Part shown: piece after piece, positions 35,388-44,839 of the stretch
Layout of the letters: each line of letters starts with the position of its first letter
Position numbering within the stretch: position 1 is the first letter of the stretch
DNA from: Gymnothorax reevesii
Taxonomy: Eukaryota > Chordata > Actinopteri > Anguilliformes > Muraenidae
DNA: 64,000 bases
Direction: 5' to 3'
Assembly (NCBI GenBank): GCA_029721435.1
Contig: CM056573.1
Location: forward strand, 99,005,447-99,069,446
Notes under the pieces: generated by a model
Seen by the model: only the letters and a program-made list of their open reading frames with translations
Databases searched by the model: none
What the model was told of the DNA's origin: nothing
Made by a program: the position numbers and the translations under genes

Positions 35388-35835
35388 TGTGATGTCTGTT
35401 GTATATTAGACACTAAAAGCAGCGGCCAGAATTAAAAGGCAAAAACAGCTGAGAACGGGGAGATTCAAACAGGATAAAAATGCGAGACTCGCGCTACCAC
35501 CAGACCTGGCAGTCCTCCAAGGTAGAAAGCAAGCAAGCTCAAAGGTACAAAAAGAAAAGGGAAAATAGAACAAAGATTCCCTTTCTCACTACCACTAAAC
35601 CTCAAATATGCAACTAATGACCCTAACAATTCTCCGCCTCGAGACTTTACTGGCTAAAGTGCAAATGTAACACTGATACTCTAGCAAGGGCAGGGAGGCG
35701 GAACTTGCGCTTAAATAGAGTCAGGGCAACGCCCCCAATTAATGCAAGCTAGCCCGGGAATCTGATTGGGAGCCAAACGATATCTTCCCGGACGAGAGCA
35801 GCAAAGAAAGCTCTCAACGCCTTCAAACCATGACA
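35388..35835 (-). repeat. 3' LTR of the Gypsy element (448 bp)
   Basis: In element orientation runs from TGTCATGGTTTG to GACATCACA. Differs from the other LTR by scattered substitutions and one 16-bp insertion (near 35590), which accounts exactly for the 448 against 432 bp. A G-rich tract (GGTGGGGGGGGGGGG) lies just inside as a polypurine tract candidate. Confidence 0.93.
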
Positions 35836-35889
35836 GGACCCCCCCCCCCCACCAAGGGACAGCCCCAGAAGTCCCCAAGGAACCCCGTG

Positions 35890-37609
35890 CACGAAACTCA
35901 GAAATTAATGAGGGATCCAGAATATCCCGCGAAGGGATCCAGCAGCACTCCTCGGGACCATATCCCTTCCAGTCCACGAGGAACTGGACCCCACGACCTA
36001 CGTGCCTCTCGGCAAGAATGTGACCCACGGTGTAAACCGGCCCCCCTCAACCATTCACGGTGGCAGCACGGGTGTGTCGGCCGGTGCCAGCACGCTAGTG
36101 CTAACTGGCTTAATGCGAGAGACATGGAAAGATGGGTGGATGCGTAAAGATCTCGGGAGCTTTAACTGGACCATAACCGGATTGATCTTACGCACGATCT
36201 TGAACGGGCTAATATAGCGGGGCTGCCAGTTTAAGGGATTCAACCTTCAACCTGATAAAATGGGGCCAAACGACGCCTTCTATCAGCGGCGGATTTTTGT
36301 TTGAGCCCTGAGCGCAACAGAGAAGAGCGGACCCTGGTCCAAACCGACCAACAAAGCCGAATGAAGTGGTTGACCGAGGGAACCTCAGAATCATCCCCAG
36401 TCTCAGGAAACAGTGGGGGTTGGTAACCCACCTCAGCCTCAAACGGGGAAAGACCCGTAGAGGAATTACTTAGTGAGTTATGAGCATATTCAGCCCATGC
36501 TAAAAATCGGCTCCATTTGGAGGGATTATCTGCCGCCAAACATCGAAGAGTGTTTTCCGAAGACTGATTAGTGCGTTCAGTCTGCCCGTTAGTCTCTGGG
36601 TGAAACCCAGAGGAGAGATTCACAGTGGCCCCCAACTGATTGCAAAATGCCGGCCTGAATCTGGCCGTAAGCTGGGGACCTCAGTCAGAGACCACATCTT
36701 GCGGAAGCCCATGCAGACGGAACACATGGTTCACCACAAGAATGACCATCTCTCAGGCTGACGGCAACTTAGGTAGCGTGACAAAATGAGCAGCCTTAGA
36801 AAAACTGTCCACCACTACCAGGATGATCGTGTTGGCATCAGATACAGACAACCCCGTTACAAAATCTAACGCAATATGCGTCCAGGGGCGCCTGGGAAAG
36901 GGCAAAGGTCGCAATAAACCAGAGGGAGGAAGATGGTAAGCTTTGTTCCTGGAGCAGACACCACAGGCAGCAACAAACTCCTGAATGTCCCTCATCATAC
37001 CCGGCCACCAAATACGTTGGGCAAGGAACTGCTTAGTCCGATGGGCCCCCGGATGCCCAGCCAAGTGGGAAGAATGTCCCCACAGGAGGACCAGTGGCCT
37101 AACTCTAGGCGGGACAAACAAACAGCCCGGAGGCTCTTCCCCAGGACCGGGATCAGTCTTCAACACCTCCTGAACCACTGCCTCAACCTCCCATTGAATG
37201 GGTGCCGCAATCTGAGCAGTAGGAATAACTGGCTCCAGGGTAGGATCGCGATCAGAGCGATCATAAATTCGTGACAGGGCATCAGCATAATGTTTTTAGA
37301 GCCCAGGCGATAGATCAGCGTGAAATCAAAGCGATTAAAGAATAATGACCCCCGCGCTTGCCGGGAATTACGCCGCTTGGTTTGCTGAATATATTGGAGG
37401 TTTTTATGGTCGGTCCATACCACAAAATGGTGTTCAGCTCCCTCCAACCAGTGGCGCCACTCCTCGAGCGCCAGCTTGACCGCTAATAACTCCCGGTCAC
37501 CAATACTATAATTGCGTTCTGCGGCGGATAAAGACTGGGAGAAGTATATGCATGGGTGAAGCTTATTATCCCAACGAGGGTGCTGGGACAAAATAGCACC
37601 CACTCCCAC
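35890..37609 (-). pseudogene. Gypsy pol: RNase H, integrase and chromodomain, broken
   Basis: In element order: RNase H-like segment with [20 protein letters not shown] and [13 protein letters not shown]; integrase zinc-binding HSSHLAGHPGAHRTKQFLA followed by C-x2-C (ACGVCSR); integrase core with HIALDFVTGLSVSD (first catalytic Asp) and GFHPETNGQTERTNQ (catalytic Glu); a C-terminal region; and a chromodomain with [23 protein letters not shown] stop at 36681-36683 interrupts the SD.GPQ motif of the second catalytic Asp, and the frame shifts near 37178 and 36240. Integration by this copy's own enzyme is not possible. Confidence 0.9.
37199..37307 (-). repeat. Duplicated internal segment, original position
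   Basis: The linker between RNase H and integrase. A near-identical 110-bp copy is at 38041-38150, in the gag/zinc-knuckle region of the same element. Confidence 0.9.
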
Positions 37610-37630
37610 CTTCGAAGCATATTTAGCGGT

Positions 37631-38980
37631 TCAGACACTTCGGTAATAACTCCCGATCCAAGCGGGCGACCGTCTGACAGAGCGTGACGGTGAAAGCCTA
37701 ACAGTGGGAACGGAGTGCTTCCGAACCCACCCAATATCCATGTAACAAGTTACTGCGCCCGATTCTACGAATTCTTCAATAATATATTTCTTGCACCCCA
37801 CAGTCAGTTCAACAGGGATTAGTGTTTGGAAGGGAAATTGGGTCTGTCCCTCTATCGCCCCACACATCGCTTGAGGGGTTTTCTGTTTTCCCTGACGCTT
37901 AGGACAACATGGACAGGTATGACCTGGATTATTACGATTAAAGCAGATTATTCTTCTGCTAGTATGTTTATTAGTCCGACTGTCACACGAACTATCAATT
38001 TGCATGGGCTCAACCGGGGTACAACTTTCAGTATGTGAAATGGGTGTCGCAATCTGAGCAGTAGGAATAACTGGCTCCAGGGTAGGATCGCGATCAGAGC
38101 AATCATAAATTCGTGACAGGGCATCAGGCTAAATGTTTTTAGAGCCCAGGAGTGTGGGCTCTAAATGTTTTTAGAGCCCACACTCACCACTAGCAACTTT
38201 AGCCCCATTGTCAGCTAGCGGCAAGCTGTTTAGCTTCTCCCTGTTGCATTCGCATATGTGGTTGTCAATTCGCACAGCCGTACGAACTAAAGAGTCTAAA
38301 GTCGAACAGGGTTCTAAATTAACCAACGCGTCCTTTATCTCCTCAGTAAGGGCATGACTGTATACAGTCATAAGAGGAGCCTAAAGGGAGCAAAAAGCAA
38401 TAGAAAACTCAGCTGAACTTTCTTTGCCCTGTTTCAGGTGCATTAAACGCGTAGCCGCGTCCTGACCGCAAATGTCAAATGATCAAGTACAGACACCATT
38501 TCTCTAACAAGAGCCTCCACAGAATCTACGACCGGAGAATTATATTTGATTAATGGGCTGACCCAAGTGAGTGCTGTGCCAGCCAACAGAGATAATATAA
38601 ATGCTACCCGGGAATCCTCATTAACGAATCGTGACGGCTGAGCCTTAAAAAAATATATCACACTGGGCAATGAAATCCTTACATTTTCCGGCCCTGCCAC
38701 TATATCTTTGGGGCAACTGTAACTTAGGGTCACGGGGAAGATGTATGGGCGATGCTTGTGCAACCTTTTCTGAAACTTGTGTTGACAGGGATCTAACACT
38801 CTCGGTCAAGCTCAACAGAACACTCTCCTGTTACTGAAGCGAATTCTCATGAAGGCAGAGTCTCTAAGCTAAAACAGCCTGTTGAGTGCCCAGGCTGGAA
38901 AGCCCTTTGCCGAAACCAGACAGTATATCTTGCTGGTTGGTAACAGTCCTTTTAATCTCGGCCACCGCTGATGTCTCCAT
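37631..38980 (-). pseudogene. Gypsy gag, zinc knuckle and protease, broken
   Basis: Gag begins at the ATG ending at 38980 (METSAVAEIKRTVTNQQ). Later fragments include FVNEDSRVAFILSLLAGTAL and WVSPLI of the capsid-like domain. The zinc knuckle reads CFNRNNPGHTCPCC, close to CX2CX4HX4C but altered. The protease region has FVESGAVTCYMD where the family expects Asp-Ser/Thr-Gly-Ala, so the catalytic Asp appears replaced by Glu. Several stops and frameshifts occur, and a 110-bp duplication from pol interrupts the region at 38041-38150. Confidence 0.85.
38041..38150 (-). repeat. Duplicated internal segment, ectopic copy
   Basis: Near-identical to 37199-37307 (shares GCAATCTGAGCAGTAGGAAT and GGATCGCGATCAGAGC). 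It is followed by a second smaller duplication in which TAAATGTTTTTAGAGCCCA occurs twice (38130 and 38162). Confidence 0.92.
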
Positions 38981-38995
38981 GTTGCTAGAGTGCAC

Positions 38996-39427
38996 TGTGA
39001 TGTCTGTTGTATATTAGACACCAAAAGCAGCGGCTAGAATTAAAAGGCAAAAACAGCTGAGAATGAGGAAACTCAAACAGGATAAAACTGCGAGACTTGC
39101 GCTACCACCGGACCTGGCAGTCGTCCAAGGTAGAAAGCAAGCAAGCTCAAAGGTACAAAAAGAAAAGGGAAGATAAAACAAAGATTTCCTTTCTCAAATA
39201 TGCAACTAAGGTTCCAAACAATTCTCTGTCTCGAGACCTTACCAGCTAAAACGCAAATGTAACACTGACACTCTAGCAAGGGCAGCGAGGCGGAACTTGG
39301 GCTTAAATAGAGTCCGGGGAACGCCCACAATTAATGCCAGCTGGCCAAGGAATCTGATTGGGAGCCAAACGATATCGTCTTGGACGAGAGCAGCAAAGAA
39401 ACCTCTCAACGCCTCCAAACCATGACA
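38996..39427 (-). repeat. 5' LTR of the Gypsy element (432 bp)
   Basis: Begins TGTCATGGTTTGGAGGCG on the minus strand and ends GACATCACA. The adjacent interior TGCACTCTAGCAAC would be the primer-binding site position, but I could not match it to a tRNA. Confidence 0.93.
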
Positions 39428-40454
39428 GATAATATCTGTGGTGAAGTTCCTGGACCCCAGTACTATAAAAGGAATGATGTCTTCATTGCAAATAACCACT
39501 CCATATTATGAAAGTGACAACTGACATTTTATTCATGCGTATATTGTAGAAAAAATTAACAATGAGAAAAAATGGCCCATAAACAAATCTCCCACTGCTA
39601 GACAACCAACACAGAAAGGGAGGAGGAGCACAAGCTTGGGCATTAACCTCTTTAAGCTAACAAAACAGCTCAAAATGAGTTGGAATTTCATGCAAAAAGA
39701 GTTCAGTTCAGTCATTTGACATCACCCTCGCGTGACTGCGAAAGCAGTGCTTTGCCTCTGATTAGCTTATCCTTGTCAAGGGATGGAAAGATGGAGACCA
39801 TCAGTTCTTTTTTTATTGTTTTGTGCAATCCTGGTATTTGAAGTGTAACAATTCACTAAAAAAAAATCATGAAATTTCTGAGTGATGATATCTGGACTCC
39901 ATATCAGCAATTGTTTTATTTATATCTCCCTGACGACGATAGTCGGGAGATAATATGATTTAGTTCCGGGGCCGCCGCCGCCGCAGAGATTTCTGTTCCA
40001 GGCTCTGGAGGCTTCAAAGTTTAAAGGATTTTTCTCTAAATTTGCATAGTCAAATATATTTATTTGGCAATGCTTAAGATCAATTTTCGGCCATTTTCGA
40101 CTTCCAATATGGCTGCTGGCAGCCATTTTGTGGAAATTTTTTTTTTTGTACATTTTGTGTTTTCTGTGCATTTGAGCCACATTTACAAATATACATGTAC
40201 AGGGATGCATATTAATGTCATAGCAAGAGAAAAAACAGTAACATTGCGGCTGTAAAAATTTGCAAACGATCTCTCATGGGGATCAAGGAGATACACGACT
40301 CTGTCCCTGTGGCGACCGAGTTATGTAGTTTACTTTTGTTTTGTGCCAAAATTAATTTTCACTTCATATCTACATTGCTTGGCACCAATGGAGACTTGGG
40401 GTACACACATAAGAAAGGCCAGATGAAAAGACGCAATGAAGTGCTTTTTCCTCT
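39428..40454. other. fmn1 intron 3, no firm feature
   Basis: Includes CTCCCTGACGACGATAGTCG and a GGGGCCGCCGCCGCCGC run near 39930-39985 that resemble ends of non-coding repeats such as the one at 14585. Nothing can be delimited. Confidence 0.4.
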
Positions 40455-40783
40455 GCAGATGTTCGGTGTTGTGAAAAAGTATTGGCCTCCATCCTAATTT
40501 CCTCTATTTCTGCTTAGTTGTCATACTTAGATGTTTCAGATCATTCAATTCAGTGTAATATTGGACAGAGGCAACATGAGTAAACACAAAATGCAATTGT
40601 TTAATGATCATTTCATTTATGGTAAAGAGTAATCAAAAAACTATATCACTAATGTGAAATAGTAATTTCCACCCTAAACAATAACTGGTTGTGTCACCCT
40701 TCGTGACAACAACTGCAATCAAATGATCAAATGTTTGCAATAACTGCCTTCTCTTGACGGCTGTCCCCTGTGGAAAGTAATTA
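40455..40783. mobile_element. DNA-transposon fragment with GTGAAAAAGTATTGGCC end
   Basis: GTTGTGAAAAAGTATTGGCC, TCATACTTAGATGTTTCAGA and ATAACTGGTTGTGTCACCCT are blocks I associate with an abundant fish DNA repeat family. It stops where the next repeat begins, so it was probably interrupted. Class uncertain. Confidence 0.5.
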
Positions 40784-41119
40784 TTACCTTCGCCAGCGAC
40801 TTCGCTGACGAAGGTAATGTTTTGATCCCCGTGTATTTATTTGTTTGTGTGTCTGTCTGTATGTGTATCGAATAACTCAAAAAGTACCAAACGGAATTTC
40901 ATAAAATTTGGTGGGTTGATTTGGCATGACCTGAGGATCAATCGATTTGATTTTGGGAGTGATCGGGTCAAAGGTCAAGGTCAAGGCCACGAAAAGGTCA
41001 AAACCGACTTTTGGCCATATCTCGGTCAATTTTTATCCGATCGGCATGAAACCAACGCCAGTGGCGAGGGATTCAGTGGCGTCGGCGAAGGTATGCGCTC
41101 TACCGAGTGCCCGTTCTAG
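40784..41119. mobile_element. Non-autonomous repeat with palindromic CTTCGCC end
   Basis: The left end is a small palindrome (ATTACCTTCGCCAGCG paired with CGCTGACGAAGGTAAT). The body contains AACTCAAAAAGT, GATCGGGTCAAAGGTCAAGG and TGGCCATATCTCGGTCAATT. The right end is GGCGAAGGTATGCGCTCTAC. This layout is a widespread aquatic-animal repeat; it encodes nothing. Confidence 0.65.
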
Positions 41120-41345
41120 TTCCATCTGAGATTGTGGCCAGTTGGCAGTGAAGCTGATGTTTGAGGAGTCGAGGCATATGTTGAAGGGATCCAGCATCAC
41201 CTTCCTTGTTTGGACAGAGCACTGCAGCCTGGAGTACCTTTCCACAGCTAAGAGGTTGAACCCCAGGCAAGCCCATCGATCCACCTTCTTTGCCAGATAT
41301 AATTTTGTCTTGACTCGATATCCTGTCTCCACTCTCCTCTGGCCG
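41120..41345 (+). pseudogene. Ty3/Gypsy RNase H fragment, plus strand
   Basis: The frame reads AVKLMFEESRHMLKGSS, then FLVWTEHCSLEYLSTAKRLN and PRQAHRSTFFARYNFVLT, the C-terminal half of Gypsy RNase H ([10 protein letters not shown] is the usual form, so the Asp is replaced by Glu here). It is an isolated fragment in the opposite orientation to the Gypsy elements at 35388 and 44840. Confidence 0.8.
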
Positions 41346-41715
41346 ACTAACTCCTGATACCATCCTACTACATTAGTGCCCCCTGGAGGACCCCATGATA
41401 TGTATTTGGGCAACATGCCTGAATTCAGAAGTGGCATATATCTAAAAATGAAAAAGCTCAAACAACGATGAGGGCCTACGCATTTAGGTTTAACCACATG
41501 CACATTCAAAAACACTCCAGATCAGAGGTTGTGTTACACTTTCTGATTGTCCGTCATTGTGACGGACAGGGGCATAAAAATTCCATCATAATCACTTATT
41601 AGCCGTCATTGTAATTTCATTTTTTAAAATAATAATAATTTATTTTTTTTCATAAAATAAACAGAATAATTTGTAGATTACGCATTAGATGATGCCGACA
41701 GTGATACATGTAGAC

Positions 41716-41917
41716 CAGGGGTGTCAAACTGACCCGTAAACGGGCCAAGAGGCTGCAGGTTTTCACTCCAACAATGCAGAAGCGCACCTGATACAACTAA
41801 TCAGTTGTGCAGGCCTAGATCAATTGATTAAATCAGTGCTTTCAGGTGAGCTTCTGCTTGGTAGGATTGAAGACCTGCAGCCTCTTGGCCCGTTTATGGG
41901 TCAGTTTGACACCCCTG
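41716..41917. mobile_element. hAT-type MITE C (202 bp hairpin)
   Basis: Ends CAGGGGTGTCAAACTGACCC and its complement, inner arms AGGCTGCAGGTTTTCACTCC and complement. A perfect 8-bp target duplication ATGTAGAC flanks it (41708-41715 and 41918-41925). CAGGGGTGTCAAAC ends are characteristic of hAT-Charlie-like elements. Confidence 0.93.
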
Positions 41918-42546
41918 ATGTAGACACACATTGCGCATTGTGTTAAATACAGCATTGCGTGGATTTTCAAACTTACTGCAGTAAGAACTTTATGAAACAT
42001 CACAAATGATTTCTCCCCCCACACACTAACAGTGCTCAAATGAACAATGTTTTCAGTTATTGCAGGGCTTTACTAAGCCTAACAGCGCAGATTTTCCCTC
42101 AAGCACAGTTCTTTATTACAAAATATCAAAGGTAAGAAAAAACTTTTGCTCATCGCTGTAGAATGTAAAGTATATGCCTGCTATTCTTTGAGTGTGGTGT
42201 TGGATTAAAATGACATGGCTTACATGGTTGGATTCTGTGGACTTTCCTCTTTCATTCGATGTTTGTCTGCATAGCCCAAATTAAGTAGAAACACCAGCGA
42301 TCGAGCACTGAAATTATTTTTTCCTGTGTTTTGCTACATGCTAATATACTTGCTTGGTGCTTGAATCGTGCTTAGTTGAAGAAAAAATTGTCATCGTGAG
42401 GTTTTCGCCATGTTTCTTCCCTTTAAGTGGATATGCCGTATGACATTGTTGCTATTAGGAAACATGCTGTACTTAGGATGTGGAATGACTTCTCCCAGTA
42501 CCAGGGGCGTTCGGGTTTGAGATGTTACCTCAAACAAGCTCCCAAC

Positions 42547-43303
42547 CAGTAGCGGCTCTAGACCTGGGAATGGCGGGGCGCAGACACGTCCCTTTATGAC
42601 AATTAGTCCTGGGTAGTTCGCAATCATTTTCCTTTACTGACGCGTTTTCCAATTATCGTACTTGGCAACTTAAGGCACGGTCTCTCCATATGCGATGAAA
42701 CAGCGATGAAATAATGGGCTTAATTCAGCTCAGTGGCGGAACCTGAACTGAAAATTGTGACAAAACATCCGTTTAAAACAGTCGTTAGTCCTGACCTGTT
42801 CTCAGTCATTTTCATGAGTAACCGAAGGTTCGCTCTGAGAGCACTCCACAGTTAACAGCTGCTGCTCCCCGATTACGTAAGAAGACAATAATTCATCTGG
42901 ACGCTTATTTGCTGTATTTAAATCAACGTTACTCAAACTTACATACCTGTCGCCTCTCACGCAATCAGCTTGAGCAGCACGCTGCCTATTTAACTGCCAA
43001 GTGCCACTTTTTTATCAACCCGCACAATACCGAGAGTGAAAGGCGATATTTCACTGGAACACGGACCTGATCAATCAACGCGAAGCACTGGCCAATTAAT
43101 AAGTACATTTTTTTTTCTGTACTGAATTTCGCCCATGATTTCATCGCTGTTCGATCACATATGGAGAGATTGTGTCTTAAGTTGCCAAGTACGATAACTG
43201 GAAAACGCGTCAGTAAAGGAAAATGATTGCGAACTACCCAGGACTAATTGTCATAAAGGGACGTGTCTGCGCCCCGCCATTCCCGGGTCTAGAGCCGCTA
43301 CTG
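42547..43303. mobile_element. hAT-type element with long terminal inverted repeats (757 bp)
   Basis: The termini CAGTAGCGGCTCTAGACC...CTAGAGCCGCTACTG extend as inverted repeats of about 165-170 bp each (42547-42715 and 43135-43303), giving identical short ORFs on opposite strands. Flanked by a perfect 8-bp duplication CTCCCAAC (42539-42546 and 43304-43311). No transposase in the interior. Confidence 0.93.
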
Positions 43304-43789
43304 CTCCCAACCCCACACAGGGTCCAGGATTGGGATGACGATCAAGTTAACCCAGCTCAAGTCAGGTTGTCTGTCCAGTTTAACAGCAATAGGCACCTAA
43401 GTCTAAACATAGTCCAGGAGGGGAGCCACATTCTTGTTAACATTTCCAAGACTTACCTTCTGTCCAGTATGTTAGGAACAAACTCCCAGTCCTTCTACAA
43501 TCATTAGGATTGGAACATAGTTCCCCTAAAGCTACTCCATCCTCATGTGGGACAGTTTGGCATTGGCAAAGTTTGCACTCCACCTGTCTGCTTTCTTGGA
43601 AGCCACTGGACGGTAATGGACAGTTCAGCTTTACCAATAACATCGGTATTGAATTATGCTATCTTTATCTAGTAGTCTATCCCTGCTACTTCCTCTGGGG
43701 CTCTGTCACCAAATTACTTGTATAGCTGTCAATAAAACTATCTATTAGATTGTACTCTGCCTCTGGGGCTCCCACCTCTTCCTCTAGGG

Positions 43790-43989
43790 CAGGGCTATTC
43801 AACATTATCCTGCAAGGGCCGGTGTGGGTGTAGGCTTTCATTCCAAGCACTTACACACCTGATACACCTAATCAAGCTCATTAACAAAGACTCTTGGGGT
43901 TGATTAGTGGTGTCAGGTGTGTAACTGATTAGTTGGAATGATAGCCTGCTCCCACACAGGACCTTTCTTGACATGATTGAATAGCCCTG
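43790..43989. mobile_element. hAT-type MITE D (200 bp hairpin)
   Basis: Ends CAGGGCTATTCAA and complement; flanked by a perfect 8-bp duplication CTCTAGGG (43782-43789 and 43990-43997). The inner sequence (GTAGGCTTTCATTCC, ACACACCTGATACACCTAAT) is related to MITEs A and B. Confidence 0.93.
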
Positions 43990-44059
43990 CTCTAGGGCTT
44001 CGTCCCAAGATTTACCTGATATCTGTCAATAAAACTACCTACTGGATTGTATCCTGCCT

Positions 44060-44740
44060 CCACACTTGATTCTTGGTCTGAAACGGATCAGTACAATCCA
44101 GTCACGAGATGGAATTGGGAGAGATGTCATGCCCAGTTGATGCCCAGAGTTACCAGGGTGTGCGGCTTAGTCAGGAGGTGGATGAACTTTTACCCCTTTA
44201 CCAGTCCATTGGCGCCCTCTCCAATGAACTCATGACTGTATCAGAGATTTCACGGTGCTCAAGGCGCATGCAGCCAGCATCCTCCTGCAGCAGGCCCTCC
44301 CTCAGATTTTAGCCCTTCAGGATCACAGCGTAGCAGTTTTCGACTCCTACAGTGGCAATCTTACCACCTGTCATGGTTTCCTGGCTCAATGTTGAGGCTA
44401 TGGTGTTGATGGCATTTGAGCTTTAGTCATCCTATTTCCCCACTGAACATTCCAGAGGTCAATTTATCATCCCTTGCCTCTCTGGAGGTACCAGGGACTG
44501 GGCTGCCGCCCACTGGGAGGCTGGCCATCCTGCAGTGTCTCTGTTTGCTGCTTTTGCTGCTTACAAGGAAAAAGTATTTGACCGGTCCCAATCCAACCAC
44601 GTGGCTGCGTGTAAAGTGCTCCAGCTGTGTCAGCGCAACCTGTTGGAGTCAGATTGCTCCATTGACTTTCACACATTGGCTGTCTCCATGCACGTCTGTT
44701 TGATGTTCTTTGGAGGCTGGGCAATAAGTTATTGAAAAAT
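44060..44740 (+). pseudogene. Ty3/Gypsy gag fragment, plus strand
   Basis: Broken frames encode VRLSQEVDELLPLYQSIGAL, then SLFAAFAAYKEKVFDRSQSN and LLESDCSIDFHTLAVSM, similar to Gypsy gag of fish (E-x-F-D-R, then a SV-x-DF-x-TLA-like block). Several stops. It lies head to head with the minus-strand Gypsy remnant that follows. Confidence 0.7.
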
Positions 44741-44839
44741 TTAAATAAGTGGAAAAGAGTTCCCACCTGGCCTGCTAGGGATTCAGTGCCTTTTGTTGTG
44801 CCTTTCGCAGATATTCCAGATTCCAATGGTCGTCAGAAG

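Larger units (their letters stand above)
35388..39427 (-). mobile_element. Ty3/Gypsy chromodomain LTR retrotransposon, internally deleted
   Basis: Two LTRs bound a 3.16-kb interior read on the minus strand: gag, zinc knuckle, protease, RNase H, integrase, chromodomain. The reverse transcriptase core is missing: protease-end sequence near 37640 is followed directly by RNase H at 37609. Both outer edges are flanked by GATAAT (35382-35387 and 39428-39433), a target duplication slightly longer than the usual 5 bp. The total of 4.0 kb is shorter than intact elements of this type. Gag starts 15 bases inside the 5' LTR edge. Confidence 0.93.

Noticed and set aside
42391..43507. Two open frames with the same N-terminus on opposite strands
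   Set aside because: They are the two terminal inverted repeats of the 757-bp hAT element, not duplicated genes.
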